A DNA stretch of 46,096 nt from Bondarzewia mesenterica (Eukaryota > Basidiomycota > Agaricomycetes > Russulales > Bondarzewiaceae). A model generated the notes under the pieces. It did not search any database and had not been told where the DNA came from. It saw only the letters and a list, made by a program, of their open reading frames with translations. Both the position numbers and the translations under genes were made by a program. The stretch spans positions 1-46,096 of the forward strand of contig SGPL01000254.1 in assembly GCA_004802705.1 (NCBI GenBank). The letters run 5' to 3'. Of the stretch, positions 11,230 through 23,626 are shown piece after piece (the first letter of the stretch is position 1; every line of letters begins with the position of its first letter).

Positions 11230-12059
11230 ATGTCAACAATAAGGATGGCCACGGCTGCAGACTCTTGGGATTATCCATCTGTACGTATCCTGTCGGCTCG
11301 AGAGTACTCACGGCGTCACAACCATTGAAGGAGGCTAGTCAAAATAACATGAAAACTGTTGTTTCACAGACATCCAGTGTCAGCATCCATCGTGCGCCCA
11401 CAGAACCTGTTCGCGATGCCTGGGACGATGACGAAGAGGACGAGGACAACGAGAAGTTATGGGAGAATGCGTGCGTCCAAGCTCCTTATCCACTAACCTC
11501 CCATTTCACCTACCCCCCTTCTCATCAACCGATGGAACTGACCGTGTAATTATCTTTTCACCTCAGTAATACGAAAGCACCTATGCCCGAGCTCGTGATA
11601 TCACCATCCAGCACGGGAGCACCACCAGCCTCTCTTCCCCAAGCCGCCTTACAGACACCCATCCGCATCCTCAAACGCGCCGGGAACGCCACCAGCAACA
11701 CATCTTCATCAAATTCTCAATCACCGAGTTCACAACAACAGTCATTTGCGGAACGCGAGGCGCGGTATCAGGCCGCTCGAGAACGCATCTTCGCTGTAGA
11801 TGGTCATCAGGATCAGCAGAAAACCAGTACAGAGGCAGCCAAGGCGAATACTGGTAATGGGCATGCGGCGCGCGTGGGGGACAGCGAAAGTCACGGTGGG
11901 GTATCGATAGTGCGGAATCCAAAGGGGCCTGCGCTCAACGCACTATCTGCAGAGGGATCTGCTGGCCTGTCGAGAGGATTCGCAGGGCGGAGAAGGGGGA
12001 GGCGAGAACCTGGTTTAGCGGATGGTGCCAGCACCCCAGATGGGGAGCGTACGCGATAG
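11230..12059 (+). CDS. SUZ domain protein (SZRD1-like, putative RNA-binding)
   Basis: Three exons (11230-11280, 11370-11470, 11567-12059) give 214 residues. An in-frame second ATG at 11245 could also be used. An acidic stretch, DAWDDDEEDEDNEK, lies near residues 37-50. A Ser/Gln-rich linker leads to FAEREARYQAARERIF, the core of the SUZ domain, known from other proteins as a short basic RNA-binding motif. Near the C-terminus VSIVRNPKGPALNAL and a following SRGF plus Arg/Gly-rich tail resemble the SUZ-C motif. Composition suggests a mostly disordered protein. A role in mRNA metabolism is inferred from the domain only. Confidence 0.75.
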
Positions 12060-13235
12060 AGGGTAGATTGAGCGTTATGTGTGAGTGTTGGTATCTATTC
12101 ATCGCTTTCAACATGTCTCGACGCGATCTTGACCATCGGTTACACTTCGCAGGTACTAGATTCTTGCTGTATTCCTATTGCGTTCATTGGTATACCAGCT
12201 TTTGCATGAGCGAATCTCTTGTGTTAGATACTGCTTTACCGAGAGTTGTCGTTGTCAGGCTGTGCTCCATGGCCGTGGCTCACTCTCGACATAAGCTCAT
12301 GGTGCGATTTCTTGCGCTGTCAAATCACTGCTTCAAAATTTGTGGCCTTGAGATTGGTATTGTTCACCAATGTAACCAAGACATTTGGCTTTTGACCATT
12401 ACTCTCCAAGCCCTCACGAACGGCAAAGACTGGTGCGTAGTCTCCTGTGCCCTGCCATTGTCGATCGGTTGCAATTTTCTAACGAATGCGTCTACAAAAT
12501 GTAGATTGGCGTGCCGCGCTAACATTGTGGGTTTCGAGGACGTATCCCCATCGCTCTTAGTTATTTCGATCGAAATACATATATCGCAGAACACACCGCG
12601 GACACTAAGCTATGAATCCAAGCGAACCACAGCGATCACATATTAGATGTTGTTTGATTGGCTTAGGCTGGACTTTGAAAGCTTTCAAACAACATCTGAC
12701 ATGGTTCCGACGGATTCATGGCTTGATATTCCCGGTGACAGTGCGTTCGACTAATAAAGGCTTGCGTGTGCACTAGGCGGATCGCCTGGGGCTAAGTCGG
12801 CGCTGAACGCTGATCGAAGGATCTTCAAAGATGTGATAATCTCCCTTCCGAGCACGGACATGCTGCGTGCGTATGCTCTATAAATGTGATGCATCTGACA
12901 CAGACATTAAAGAGTTTTTTGCAGCCGTTTGCGACGCGCCCCAACCTCATCGAACTACCAGCATGCGACGCCCGATGAGGCTTTCGTTTCCGAATACAAC
13001 AGGAGCATTTGAGGCTCCACCAAGCATCTCGCTTCAGATATGGTGATCCACTCGTCGCTAACGAATAATGGGTTGCAATAGCATCTGTATACCTAAAACC
13101 TTCTTTGTTACCGCCGTCCTCGGGCATCATGTTACATCCTCGAACTCCTCGCCTTCGAAGCCCACGTCACACATCGTATTGAAGCACGTAAGTGCGTTAT
13201 ATACCCACCCCCACGAGCGGACTTTCGCGATAACC
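12060..13235. other. Intergenic between the SUZ gene and the P450
   Basis: A 192-codon open frame at 12068-12646 begins right after the SUZ stop, but it has no recognisable domain, an unlikely composition and no splice context, so I do not call it a gene. The last 200 bases are the likely P450 promoter. Confidence 0.4.
12645..12697. repeat. 13-bp perfect inverted repeat with 27-bp loop
   Basis: AGATGTTGTTTGA (12645-12657) and TCAAACAACATCT (12685-12697) are perfect reverse complements. It could be a transcript hairpin or the remnant of a small transposon end. No target duplication is visible. Confidence 0.6.
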
Positions 13236-15808
13236 ATGACTTCTTTCTTATCCTCCTCTATTCTCACCGCACTTGTAGCCACAGGCTCCCTAATAGTAGG
13301 CTGTATTGTCTACGAGGTGACCCGGAAAGTTTTGCAGAACTACAATTCGCCCTTGCGCAACATTCCTGGGCCCAAGTCCCTAGGCTTCGTCCGGGGTAGC
13401 TTCGTTCGCGTGCCAGAGTTTGATGCCTTCGGGTTGATTGAGCAGTGGGTTGAGGAGTATGGTCATACATTCACCTTCAAGACGGTCTTCAGTGTACGTT
13501 GCGAGTTCCTTGTCTCTGACTGCTGCCATCGATGCTGACGTCTTGCAAGCAGCTCAATAAACTCTTTACCATGGATACGAAGCCATTATCTCATATTCTT
13601 TCGCATCACGAAAAGACGGGCGAGGTACGCTTTATTCTGGGCGAGCTTATGGGCAAAGGTGACGAATCACATTGGTTGATGTAAAAGTAGGATATGGCGC
13701 TGATGGTCAATTTTGATGCAGGGCTTCTGTTTGCTGAAGGTGTGGCACATCGATCTACGTTGTTCATACCTGTCGCTGATCAATCACCATTCCACGAAAG
13801 GGGAAGATCACAGGAAGCAGGTGAGTTTGGCGCACCGTGCGTAGTCGATCATTGGATATAATTCACCCTCACGCTACCTCCTCATACAGCGCAAGGTCTT
13901 GGTACGACTCAAACGCACCCAGTTGTCCAGATGTTGAACTCAGAAACTATTCGCAGAACCCAGCATTCGGCATCGCCCAAATCCGCGGATTCACAGAAGT
14001 CTTTGTCGAGAAGTCCAACGAGGTACTCACAATCTCTCTTACACCATATATATGTATCAAAATTGACCTTTACTTCTTTCGTTCAGCTCCGAGACATCTG
14101 GGCAACTGAAGTATCAAGCAGCCTTCGTAAAGATGGGAAACTCGAAGTGGACGCGTTTGCCTGGTTGAACAAGGTCTCGCTAGATATCATTGGTTCAGCT
14201 GGTAATATCATTATCTTCTTTCTTATGTGCTTTGGAAAGTCTCATTCATGTCCGATCACTTCCAAGGCTTCAACTATGATTTCGACTCTCTGCATTCTTC
14301 CGACGACAAACCGAACGAATTGAACAAGGCAGTGCGCACCATGTTTTCCTTCGATGCCGAGCAATTCTCGCTTCTTCTCCAACTTTTTTTCCCGCCCACA
14401 CGAATTTTCGTGAGTCACATCCCCATCTATCCCCCTCCCCTCATATTCCTCCCCAGAAATGCACGTGCTCACAAAGAGCAAATGATTTGATGCACGATGA
14501 CAGCCCACCGAGCGTTCGCACCAATTTGCCAAGGCTCTGAGTACGCTCCGCCGTATTGGCATGAAGATGATCGCGGAAAAAAAAAGGCAGCGGTTCTCAT
14601 CGAGGCTTCCAAGGGCATCGAAAAGAAGGACGTCCAAGGCCGCGATATTCTCAGTCTCCTCATCAAAGCGAACATGGCCACGGATCTGCCAGAGAATGCG
14701 CGATTGAATGATGAGGAGATCTTGGCTCGTGAGTAGTCCAAATCTTCGTCGTGCGCCGACTGATATCTTACGAGTCTTTGAGGATAGAGGTACCCACATT
14801 CATCATAGCAGGCCATGAAACGACTAGGTAAGGGCACACAGTCCTTGTAACCTTTTTTTCCCCGAAGATTTTGCGTGATTGACGCACTCTCATCACAGCA
14901 CCGGTGTCGCTTGGACGCTCTTTGCCCTCTCAGGCCTCCCCACGATCCAAAGCAAGCTCCGTGCGGAGCTTCTCGCCCACCCCACAGATACACCGACTAT
15001 GGATGAGCTCAACTCCTTGCCCTACCTTGACGCTGTCGTGCGCGAGGCATTGCGTCTGCACGCGCCTGTGGGCAGTACCGACCGCGTCGCAGTGCAGGAC
15101 GATGTGATACCGCTCAACATGGAGTTCGTCGACAAAGACGGCGTCAGGAGGAAAGAAATACGGTCCGTCAACCCGCGCCCAATTATCTTCATTATGGTCT
15201 TGCGGCCTTTGGCTCTTTCACAGGTTAAGTGCTGACTGAACGCATCACATAGCGTCGCCAAAGGAGACATAATTTATATCCCTATCCGCATACTGAACAG
15301 ATCCGTAGAATTTTGGGGCGAAGATGCTCATGAATTCAAGTGCGCACTTATCTTCTGACGCGATCATCTTCAAATCTGCTCTTCCTCAAGCTTCTCAGTG
15401 CAAGTGCAAGTGCATAGAGCCTTCTGACATTTTGTCGGTATCTCTAGACCGGAGCGCTGGATCAACGCCCCCGAAGGACCCGCACAGAGCGCACGCATCC
15501 CCAGCATCTGGAGCAACTTGCTGACCTTCATTTCCGGCCCGCACGCCTGCATCGGCTACCGCTTCTCCATCATGAGTGAGTCCTCCCTCCATCTCTCCCG
15601 TTGTCCTTTTCCGGCTCATCCTGCCTGCACATCCCATAGGATGAAGGCAATCCTTTTCGCCATTGTCCGTACTTTCGAATTCGAGCTCGCCGTTACGCCG
15701 GAAGACATCGTTCGCCAGACGAACTTTGTCGGGAGACCGTTCGTGGCGAGCAACCCCGGTGCGGGAGCACAGTTACCGTTGTTGATCCGTGCGGTCAAGA
15801 CGGATTGA
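13236..15808 (+). CDS. Cytochrome P450 monooxygenase (one apparent frameshift)
   Basis: Fourteen exons: 13236-13493, 13553-13658, 13722-13739, 13801-13820, 13890-13901, 13957-14022, 14087-14201, 14267-14409, 14504-14728, 14788-14827, 14899-15162, 15253-15339, 15448-15579, 15640-15808. They give about 551 residues if the frame break is bridged. Seen: an N-terminal membrane anchor (about residues 8-27), a proline-rich hinge with IPGPKSLG, the I-helix AGHETTST, the K-helix EALR (ExxR), the FKPERW segment, and the heme-cysteine loop FISGPHACIGYRF. All P450 hallmarks are present, so an ER-bound oxygenase is expected; the substrate is unknown. An A9 run at 14577-14585 needs one more A to stay in frame. 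The exon 13 donor is also uncertain: GTGAGT at 15576 breaks the frame, GTCCTC at 15580 keeps it. Confidence 0.88.
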
Positions 15809-17395
15809 CTGAATAGACAACAGAGTGGAGCACCTTTCTTGTTTGTGCTGACACTGATACTTGCTCGTGCAATTGTTTCATTTGAACACGATGTACTGAC
15901 TTTCTCCTCCATCAGTTGGTAGAGAACGTTCGTGCAATGTGATTTGATCTCACAGACCCAAGGAATCAGTTGGAAATTAAAGTGCTTGACAGAGGCCCTG
16001 ACTTCATCATCAACACATGCAAGTTTTTTCTTTTTCTTTTCTTTTTTTGACATGTCCATTATCGACAACAGATTCATACAGGCTTGTGCGACACTTTTTT
16101 ATGTAAATCCGACAGACAGACAACAGACAGACAGAAGAGAATGAACAGTGCAGCCCGCAAGCACCCGTCGCGCTTTACAGTACATAGATGCAGTCCGTCT
16201 TTCTTTTCTGATTCAACCCCGGTATACTCATTGACTTGAGTTGCAAACGCGGAGATACAGTGGAGATATACAGACAATGTAACAGGAGATGTGTCAACAC
16301 GAAATACGAAATCTAATCTGATACAAATACCAATTCCTCCCTGTTCACCTCCGAAATTTCATAAAAGCGGACGCCGTACCTCGGGCGTCGGGGAACATCG
16401 GGAACGCTCGAACGAACCGGTTCATTTTTTTCGTTGGCGTTGCAAGTTCGACCTTGTGCGATGCTTAATCGATGGTTGTCGGCCTGTTACATGACGGCAA
16501 GTACATTTGCAAAATCTTGCTTCTAGACTGCGATACAGGTGCGAAGACAACGGCGGATTCACCTGGACAACGAGGCCAACATCGCGGCATTGCGGGCTGC
16601 ATGGAGATCCGCCAACTCGTCTTTGTGCCGCATCCGAGTTCTTTGAGATGCCAATCACAGAAGCGGCTGGCAGTCTGGGCCAATTAGCACCGTCATGCAT
16701 CAGCCTGTACATACAGCTTGGATGACTTATCGATGATGAGTACTGCTGAATGATACTGGTGAGTACATAATTGCATGTACTCACGATTCGGCGGCTGGCA
16801 GGAGTCGTGCCATGTTACGCACTTACATCATACACCCCAATCGCGTTCCAATTCTATCGCGTTTCAGGAGTTGTGATGAAATTTGAAGGGAACGCCGCCG
16901 ATGCAGTATGTATGACCTGGTGATGACTAGGACGGAGGCATGCGATCGCATCTGGATTCCAACAGTGAGAGCGGCACGGAGGAGCACGGAGGGACACTGC
17001 GGACTATATAATACAACGTTTTTCGCCATCACCGCTGTGCGCAGGCACCGATGGGTACTTATAGCTAGAACATGTCGAGCAAAAAACAATACTTTACTTT
17101 ACTACTTAGATAATAGGCTAAATAAAGCAGAGCGACAGATACGTTTTTGGACACTGAGAGGACGTAAGAAGAAAGATAGAAAAAAAGGTGTGGGTAGTTA
17201 CAGGTGCGTGGACTCGGACAGTTTGCGAAAAGGAAGAGAGATGGAAACCGAACCATTACGACGTACAAGCTATAGAGGGAGCAGAGAGAAGAGCAAAAAC
17301 GAAAGCATATAGAAAATGGAAGTGGGGGAGGACGCAACGGCCGCGGCCGCGGCTATGAACTCGAAGGTAGATTACCTGCGCAAAAGACACTGAAA
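15809..17395. other. Intergenic between convergent P450 and transcription factor
   Basis: This stretch should hold the 3' UTRs of two convergent genes. It includes a pyrimidine-rich tract at 16022-16050, a CAGA-rich stretch at 16114-16137 and a GGCCGC repeat at 17338-17353. No coding sequence is recognised. Confidence 0.45.
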
Positions 17396-20300
17396 TCAGC
17401 AAACACAAAAAAAGCACCACCCGATACGCGACGCACCAAACATCTGATACTGATCCTGCAGATACATCTGCTGCGACGCGTGCGCCTGCGCCTTGCCCTG
17501 CTGCTGCTGTACCTGTTCATGCAACATCGGCACCCCATACGACGCGCTCAACTGTCCCAGCGTCGAATAATCATTCCAATACTGCGGGTACCGCTGACCG
17601 CCCCCGCCCCCGCCCGCCGTCTCTTGCGGGGCACCGCGCGCGCGCTCGTCGACGAACCCCGTACTGTACTGCTGCGGCAACACCGAGGTCGACAAGCTCC
17701 CAGCGAACGACCCGAGCCCATTATCTCCAGGCCAACGGTCGTACGACGAGTAATAGGGCATCACACTGCCGCTGCTCGTCGAATGGGGTGCCGGACTCGG
17801 CGCGAGAGGCGTCGAGGACGTGAGGGATGCGAGCGGGTAACCTTGGCTGGAAATCGCGTTGGAGGACGCGCGACCGCCGAGCGGTGCGCCCGCGAAGAAA
17901 TGCGCGTCTTCGAGGAAGTGTTCTGCGGATCGCTTGTGGTGTCCGCCCCGCACGGCGAGGCTCGCCGCCTCCGTACCCGCGCCGTGTCCATTCACGCGCG
18001 AGCCATGAAGGAGTTCCCACGCGCGTCCTGCGGATGGCCAGATGACCGACAGCGCTTTCAGGACCGCCATGGTCGCCGTGAGACCCACACGCGCCTGGGG
18101 GTCGTCAGGATAGGAGTTGACTGTGAGACAGTTCGAGTCAGTTATATCCCATACCGAGCGAAGAGAGTGGGACGCTAGAAACTCACGCGTGGTGACGTGC
18201 ATAATGCCGGCCGTGAAAACATAGTACGACAAGAAGACGGGGGCACGTTTGATGCAGAAGTGATCCTTGTACGTCTCGACTGAAAAGGAATGACGATCCG
18301 ATGAACATCAGCACACATGGTATAACAGCTGAGGTTACATACCAATCGACGTGATGTGGTTTGCCGCTTGCACGCACTGATCATAGTTCTTCTGCGATAT
18401 GGAAAGCACCTCAGGATCCTCCCTGACGTTAGACCTACACACCATTCAACCATTCACAATCTAAACACCCAAAGCCAGAGCGAGACTCACCCTTTTGCCA
18501 TCGTTTCCAGGACGTATCGCATGCTACGACGGCACGGTGAGCAATGTTCGACACGAGCAAGAAGGCAAAGGAAAAAAATGAACAGAGAACGCCACTCACA
18601 ACGGTCGGTGCAACAGCAGCACCACGCACCAGTACTGCATGTGTAGCGTCAGCACGTGCGGCGGGGCAGGCGGGACAGGCCTCTTAACCCCAGCCGGATC
18701 GCAGCGCAGGTAGTCCGGCAGGTCCAAATACCACTTGTTCAGGAGTTCCTCCAGCCGCAGGGACTCCGCATGTCGTCCAGGGCCGGGACGCACAGAATAC
18801 AGCGCCTGCACGATCTTGCTCAGGATGATGGCTGTTCCCCAACGATCAGATGAAAGACGACATAAAAAACGGGGTCATTACGCTGTTGAGAGCGAGAGAC
18901 GTACAGAGGGTGGCAGACGCGTTGAAGCACGAAATGATGTGTCCGGTCATGTTAATGAGCGACAGCTCCGGTTCCTTCTCACCTTCGCCGTACAGCTGAG
19001 GATCCGTCGGATGCGAGCGCCATACTTCCAGTTCTTCTAGCTGCGCGTTTTTACCGTGTCAGAGGGATAGAAACGAGAGTAAAAAAGGAAGGACAAGAAT
19101 GCCGCGTTGCACGCACCTCTTCGACGTTGGGCAACTCCGTGTTAAAGTCTCTCTCAAATATCGAGAGCGGGCGACCTGCGAGTAACGAGAGTTGAGCAGA
19201 ACGTCTCCCACAACAAAAAATAAATGACATGACATGAACACTCACCGATATATGTCGACACATACTTATCCATGACGACACAAGCATACCAGATCCGCCT
19301 TCTCTCCTGAAGCTCCGCGGGACTGAACAGCGACGCGCCGACGTGCTGCCAGCGGTCTGCACTCTTATGTATGCCGAGGTCCTGCGCCATCCGCACGGCC
19401 ATGCCGACATAAGTCCACGCCTGCGCCATCGCCCCAATCCCGATCTCACGATACCCCATGAGCAACAGCGCCTGACACGTGCTCGAGCGCGAGCTCGCGT
19501 ACGTGCGGTTCAACAACACCTTGGCACGGTCGAGGTACGTGTCGCCCGCGGGCCACATCGCGCCGGTCGACGCTGCCGGCGGCGGACAGTCCCGAGAGGT
19601 GTATCGCGATGCGATGGAGAACATGACAAGGAGGAGGAGGGGTGGGATCGCGGTCGTGCGTCGGCGAGGGGAGGAGGTCGTGGTGGGGGAGTTCGGGTCT
19701 GAGGCGTTCGAATCGGGCGATGCGTCTGCCGGCCCGGATGCGATCTGACTGTCAAGCAAGTTGGGAGTGTAGGCGTGGTTTTCACGTCAGTAATCGTAGA
19801 CATTAGGCATGGAGGCAGGAGGGGAAACGAGAGATCTACTCAACCCGTTCCGGAAATCCTCCAAAAAGGTCTGCTTGTGCACGACGGGCAGCGCGGGGTG
19901 GACGTATGTGAAGTACAGATCGAGGAGGTGCTTCTGTATCGGGAGCTCGGGCAACCGAACGTCGTCTTCAGACTCGTTCTTGGCCGCCGCGGTCCCCGAC
20001 CACGGCAATGGCGGCCATACGCGCGCCTTGGGAAATCGCCTACAAGAAAAAATAAAGGAAAAAAAAAAATGATATAAGATCAGCAACGCGTTCTGCCTTT
20101 CCGGAACGAAATGCGAAAAGGCCGATGACCGCATGACATGAAAACAAAAGAAATACAAACAGAAAAAGGAAAAAAGGAAAAAGTGGCACGCACCAAATCC
20201 CTCCCTCGCTCCGCCCGTCCACCCTCTCCTTCACATTCAACAAATGCAACCCACTCGCCTTNCCATGATACCTCACCTCCCTCTCCTCATTCAAACTCAA

Positions 20301-22467
20301 CTGCCCCACCTCCGCCACCAACCCGTCGTCCTCCGAACTCTCGTCCAGCAACGACGACGAGAACCCCTCCCCCCTCTTCCGCGGGGGACAGCGAGCCACC
20401 GAACTGCCGGCGCAGCTCCTCTGCGGACGCGGACGCCGTCATCGGGATGCCCGTGGTGGCTCTGTTGCGGGGGCAGGGAGAGCGGGAGGGTGAAGAGTGT
20501 GGGTAGGTGTGTGTGGTGGGGAGGGTGGGATCGAGGCGTCGGCGTTGACGTCGAGCGGGCGAGAGTGAGCGGTTATCCGAATCGTACATCATGTGGGCGT
20601 TGGTGGTCGTGGTCGTGAGAGCCGAAGAGTTAGCATTCGGGTTGGTGTTGGTGTTGGTGTTGTTGGTTCTGGTGAAAGAGCGGGAAGACGAGTCGCCCGG
20701 CGCGTAGGCATTCTGTTTGCGCGCGAGCGCGAGCGCGTTGATCCGATTCGCGAGGCGGTCTTGCCATTCATTTGACGGGCTACACGTACGTGCGNGCATG
20801 CGTNGACCATCGAGAATATACGAAAATATACAAGGGTCAGCGTGTCGCGTTTCTTCAATAGGAATGGAAATGGAAATGGAAATGGAACGGGACAGGGAGC
20901 AAACATACTGCGAGTTCTGCGACGACGCCGCGCCCTCTCCGTTCGAATGATGGTTGCTATCGACGTTATTATTATTGCCAGCGGTGGAATTGCCGTTTGG
21001 CGACGCGGGCGGTGCTACGCGGGCGGATGACCGACTGCTTCCGGACGCGTCGGCTCCGCGGGTGCGGCCCTTGATGCCGTAGGGCGAGTTGTCGACGCGC
21101 TCGATGATCTCTCTTGCCAGCGGGTCCTGTTCCGCGTAGAAGGAAATCCAAACAAAAAAGTCAGAATTCCATCCGACAAGGAAATAAGGACGGGGGAAGG
21201 GGGTGAAAGGGTGAAAGGGACGGATGGCGAGAAAGGGGAGGTAGCGTTACCTGAGCGAGATCGTCGAGGAGGGAGACGGCGCGGGTATCGTTGACGGCGA
21301 GGAGGATGCCAACGAGGGCTTCGGTTTGGTGCAATCGGGCTTCGATGGCGTCGATGTAACCCTTTGGAGGGCCGCGCTTGCGGGAAGGACCTAGGAACGT
21401 GCATGCTGGGGGAAACGCACCGGAGATGGGTTCAATTGAGGGAGGACGGGACGTAGGACGGGACGTACCGGTGCCGAGCATCAAACAGCTCTTGCACGGC
21501 TCGATCTCGCTCGCGCGCTCGCACTTGCATTTAGACTTGCGGCACTGGTCACACGCTGTGCGATCCCACACATACCGATTTTGACGGACGCGCGGCGCGG
21601 ACGAGCGGACGGAAAGACGCGAGAAAAAGAATGAGGGATGGAAATCAGTCAGTCAGTCAGTCAGTCAGTCAATTAGGGAGCCAAGAATAGGATGGAACCA
21701 TAAGTAAAGAACAAAGAACGGAAAGCCCGAGTGTGGAGTTTCTCTCTCCCTCGTGACAGAACAAAACAGATGCCATGACGAGAACAAAGGTACCAAGACG
21801 AAAAGCAAGGGGAAGAGAACGGACCTTTACTGCTCCTCCTTCGAACGACCTTGTCAAACGCCTTTGCCGAGGCGGACGGTCCGCCGAGTGAGCCATCACG
21901 CAAGTCGTCCGGATCGTCGTACTCGGCGGAATCGTGCATGTTCATGCCCATGCTGAGCATGCCGGGTTCATGGAGCGGGGGAAGATTCAGAGAATTCGAC
22001 ACGTGATATCCGGGTTGCTGGTGAGGATGGGACAGGGAGGTGGACGTGTTGGTAGAGGTGGAAGTCCAGGGTTGTTGGGACATGAAAGTAAAGTGAGTCG
22101 GCGCGGATGCGCCGAAGCGGAAGAAGGCGTTGTTGTGTGGATGGGATTGGGATTGTGATTGTGGGTGTGATTGAGGAGGAGTGGAAAAGGCACTGAGCGA
22201 GGGGAGGTCAGGTGGGGTGGGTGATTCGGATTTTACGTGAAACGCCGGGACGTGTTGGTGGTGGTGGTGGTGTTGTTGTTGTTGCTGTTGTTGCTGTTGG
22301 TGATGCTGCTGTAGTGAGTGATGTGGGTGGTAATGATGACTTCCGGAATGGTGCGGGTCTGGCATTATTTGGGGCGGACGAGGGTGTTGGTGGTGGTGAG
22401 CGTAGGACGAAGAGGAAGGCGAGGAGGTGGAGGAGGAGGAAGGGGCATAGTAGTGCGGCGGAGTCAT
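17396..22467 (-). CDS. Zn2Cys6 fungal-specific transcription factor (one apparent frameshift)
   Basis: Fourteen exons on the minus strand: 21825-22467, 21469-21555, 21251-21405, 20909-21126, 20194-20779, 19845-20039, 19246-19748, 19117-19175, 18905-19040, 18600-18831, 18491-18523, 18343-18422, 18187-18279, 17396-18120; about 1247 residues. Residues 1-214 are Ser/His/Gln/Pro-rich with Q57-65 and H66-70. The zinc cluster has cysteines at 216, 219, 226, 235, 238 and 245 (CX2CX6CX8CX2CX6C), binding two zinc ions and DNA. FLGPSRKRGPPKGYIDAIEA and a predicted helical segment follow as linker and dimerisation region. The fungal-specific regulatory domain starts near residue 575 (IQKHLLDLYFTYVHPALP) and includes YREIGIGAMAQAWTYVGMAV. 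The C-terminal 240 residues are Ser/Gly/Gln-rich, activation-domain-like. It should be nuclear; targets are unknown. A G-rich run at 20364-20374 has one base too many. The last 15 codons may instead be an intron with donor GTGCGT. Confidence 0.87.
21645..21671. repeat. (TCAG)n microsatellite in the first intron of the transcription factor
   Basis: About six and a half copies of TCAG lie in intron 1, which at 269 bases is much longer than its neighbours. Confidence 0.9.
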
Positions 22468-23626
22468 TCGGACGGAGGCGGCATGTACAGAAACGCGAGA
22501 GAGAAAAAGGAGGGGTAGAGTGCGTCAGTGAGTGATATGAAGTATATTATGTCGGTATTGGTTGCCACCGAATATACCGGCGGAAAACAAGGAAACGGAG
22601 ATTGATTGAAAGAAGGGGAGTTGAAGGAGAGAAGGAGCAGGAGAAAAGGGAAAGAGGGAGAGATGGCCAAAGGAGAGGGCGAAAGGAGACCGGACGTACT
22701 ACTGGCTGACTACCGACTGCGAGCGAGCGGGATGGCACCCGATNACACCTCNGTTTTTTTTTCTTTNCTTGTTTCGAAAACAAAAGAAAAATTGAAATAG
22801 ATTCCAGGTGAGTTTTGGTGGGCCAGAAATGGGGCCTGCCCCGGTTTAATAATACTTACTGGCAGAGTTTTGTAAGTGAAAGAGGCAATAAGTTGGGAAG
22901 AGCATCAGCGAGGCGGGCGGCGAGCCTGATTTCGGGGCAGCGGAACTATGCCGGAACGGAACTCTTCTGGAACGGAACTTGTCCGGAACGGAACTGACTG
23001 ATCGACGAGAGCCGTGCGTGTCTGCGTACTTTCTCAGGTCATTCACCTCCGTGATTTGCTTCTCTGTGTCTTGTCTTTACCTGAGACATGATGGCGAAAA
23101 GTGCCACCTTATAATCTTCGTCGCCTTTTTTTCCCGGTGCATTCCGTGCCAGCGAAGATGAAGGAGAACCCGGCTCGAGATTCACGACACAAGCAGGAGT
23201 GCAAGAGCAGGATCGGGCTTCATACATATCCTCCTTTTCTACGTCTATATCGGAGTATCGCTCCATTAAATCATCTCCCAGCCCTTCGCTGGAAGGTCGC
23301 GACATTGGCCGCAATGTCGGCATCCGCTTCCAACAGTCACCGCCTGGTCCCGAAATAAGGGCTCGGCGATATCCTATCATCGCTCGTAGCGTTCATAATC
23401 ATATGACCTGTATATGCGGAAAACACGATGGTCGACCCCATCTGGTGCGCATTCACCCGGATACGAAGCAGGCGCACAGGTTTTGTCGAAAGATCCTAGT
23501 GTCGGCATGTCGCATCAGCTCAGCTCACAGCTTGCTGTATCATACTGACATTTCTGTTAGCCCACACACTGGCGGCTATATCAACTTACGACTACTGGTG
23601 CGTGCGATTTGGAACGACGATTTAAT
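22468..23626. other. Intergenic between divergent genes; promoter of the transcription factor
   Basis: Three Ns occur at 22744, 22752 and 22767. A 16-bp tandem repeat lies at 22951-22998. Open frames on both strands at 23039-23380 and 23199-23630 have no recognisable domain. Confidence 0.4.
22951..22998. repeat. Three tandem copies of a 16-bp unit
   Basis: CCGGAACGGAACT or CTGGAACGGAACT starts at 22951, 22967 and 22983, a period of 16. A partial unit (CGGAACT) precedes it at about 22941. It lies 480-530 bases before the start of the zinc-cluster factor and could be a repeated binding site or a neutral minisatellite. Confidence 0.8.

Noticed and set aside
12068..12646. 192-codon open frame after the SUZ gene
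   Set aside because: No domain, cysteine-rich chance-like composition, no splice context, and it lies where the 3' UTR is expected.
16114..16137. CAGA-rich repeat as a CRISPR or telomere-like array
   Set aside because: It is a short simple-sequence repeat without spacers or telomeric unit.
20593..20775. Plus-strand open frames opposite the transcription factor (many, over 17.4-22.5 kb)
   Set aside because: They are reverse-strand shadows of G/C-rich coding exons with Arg/Gly-rich composition and no domains.
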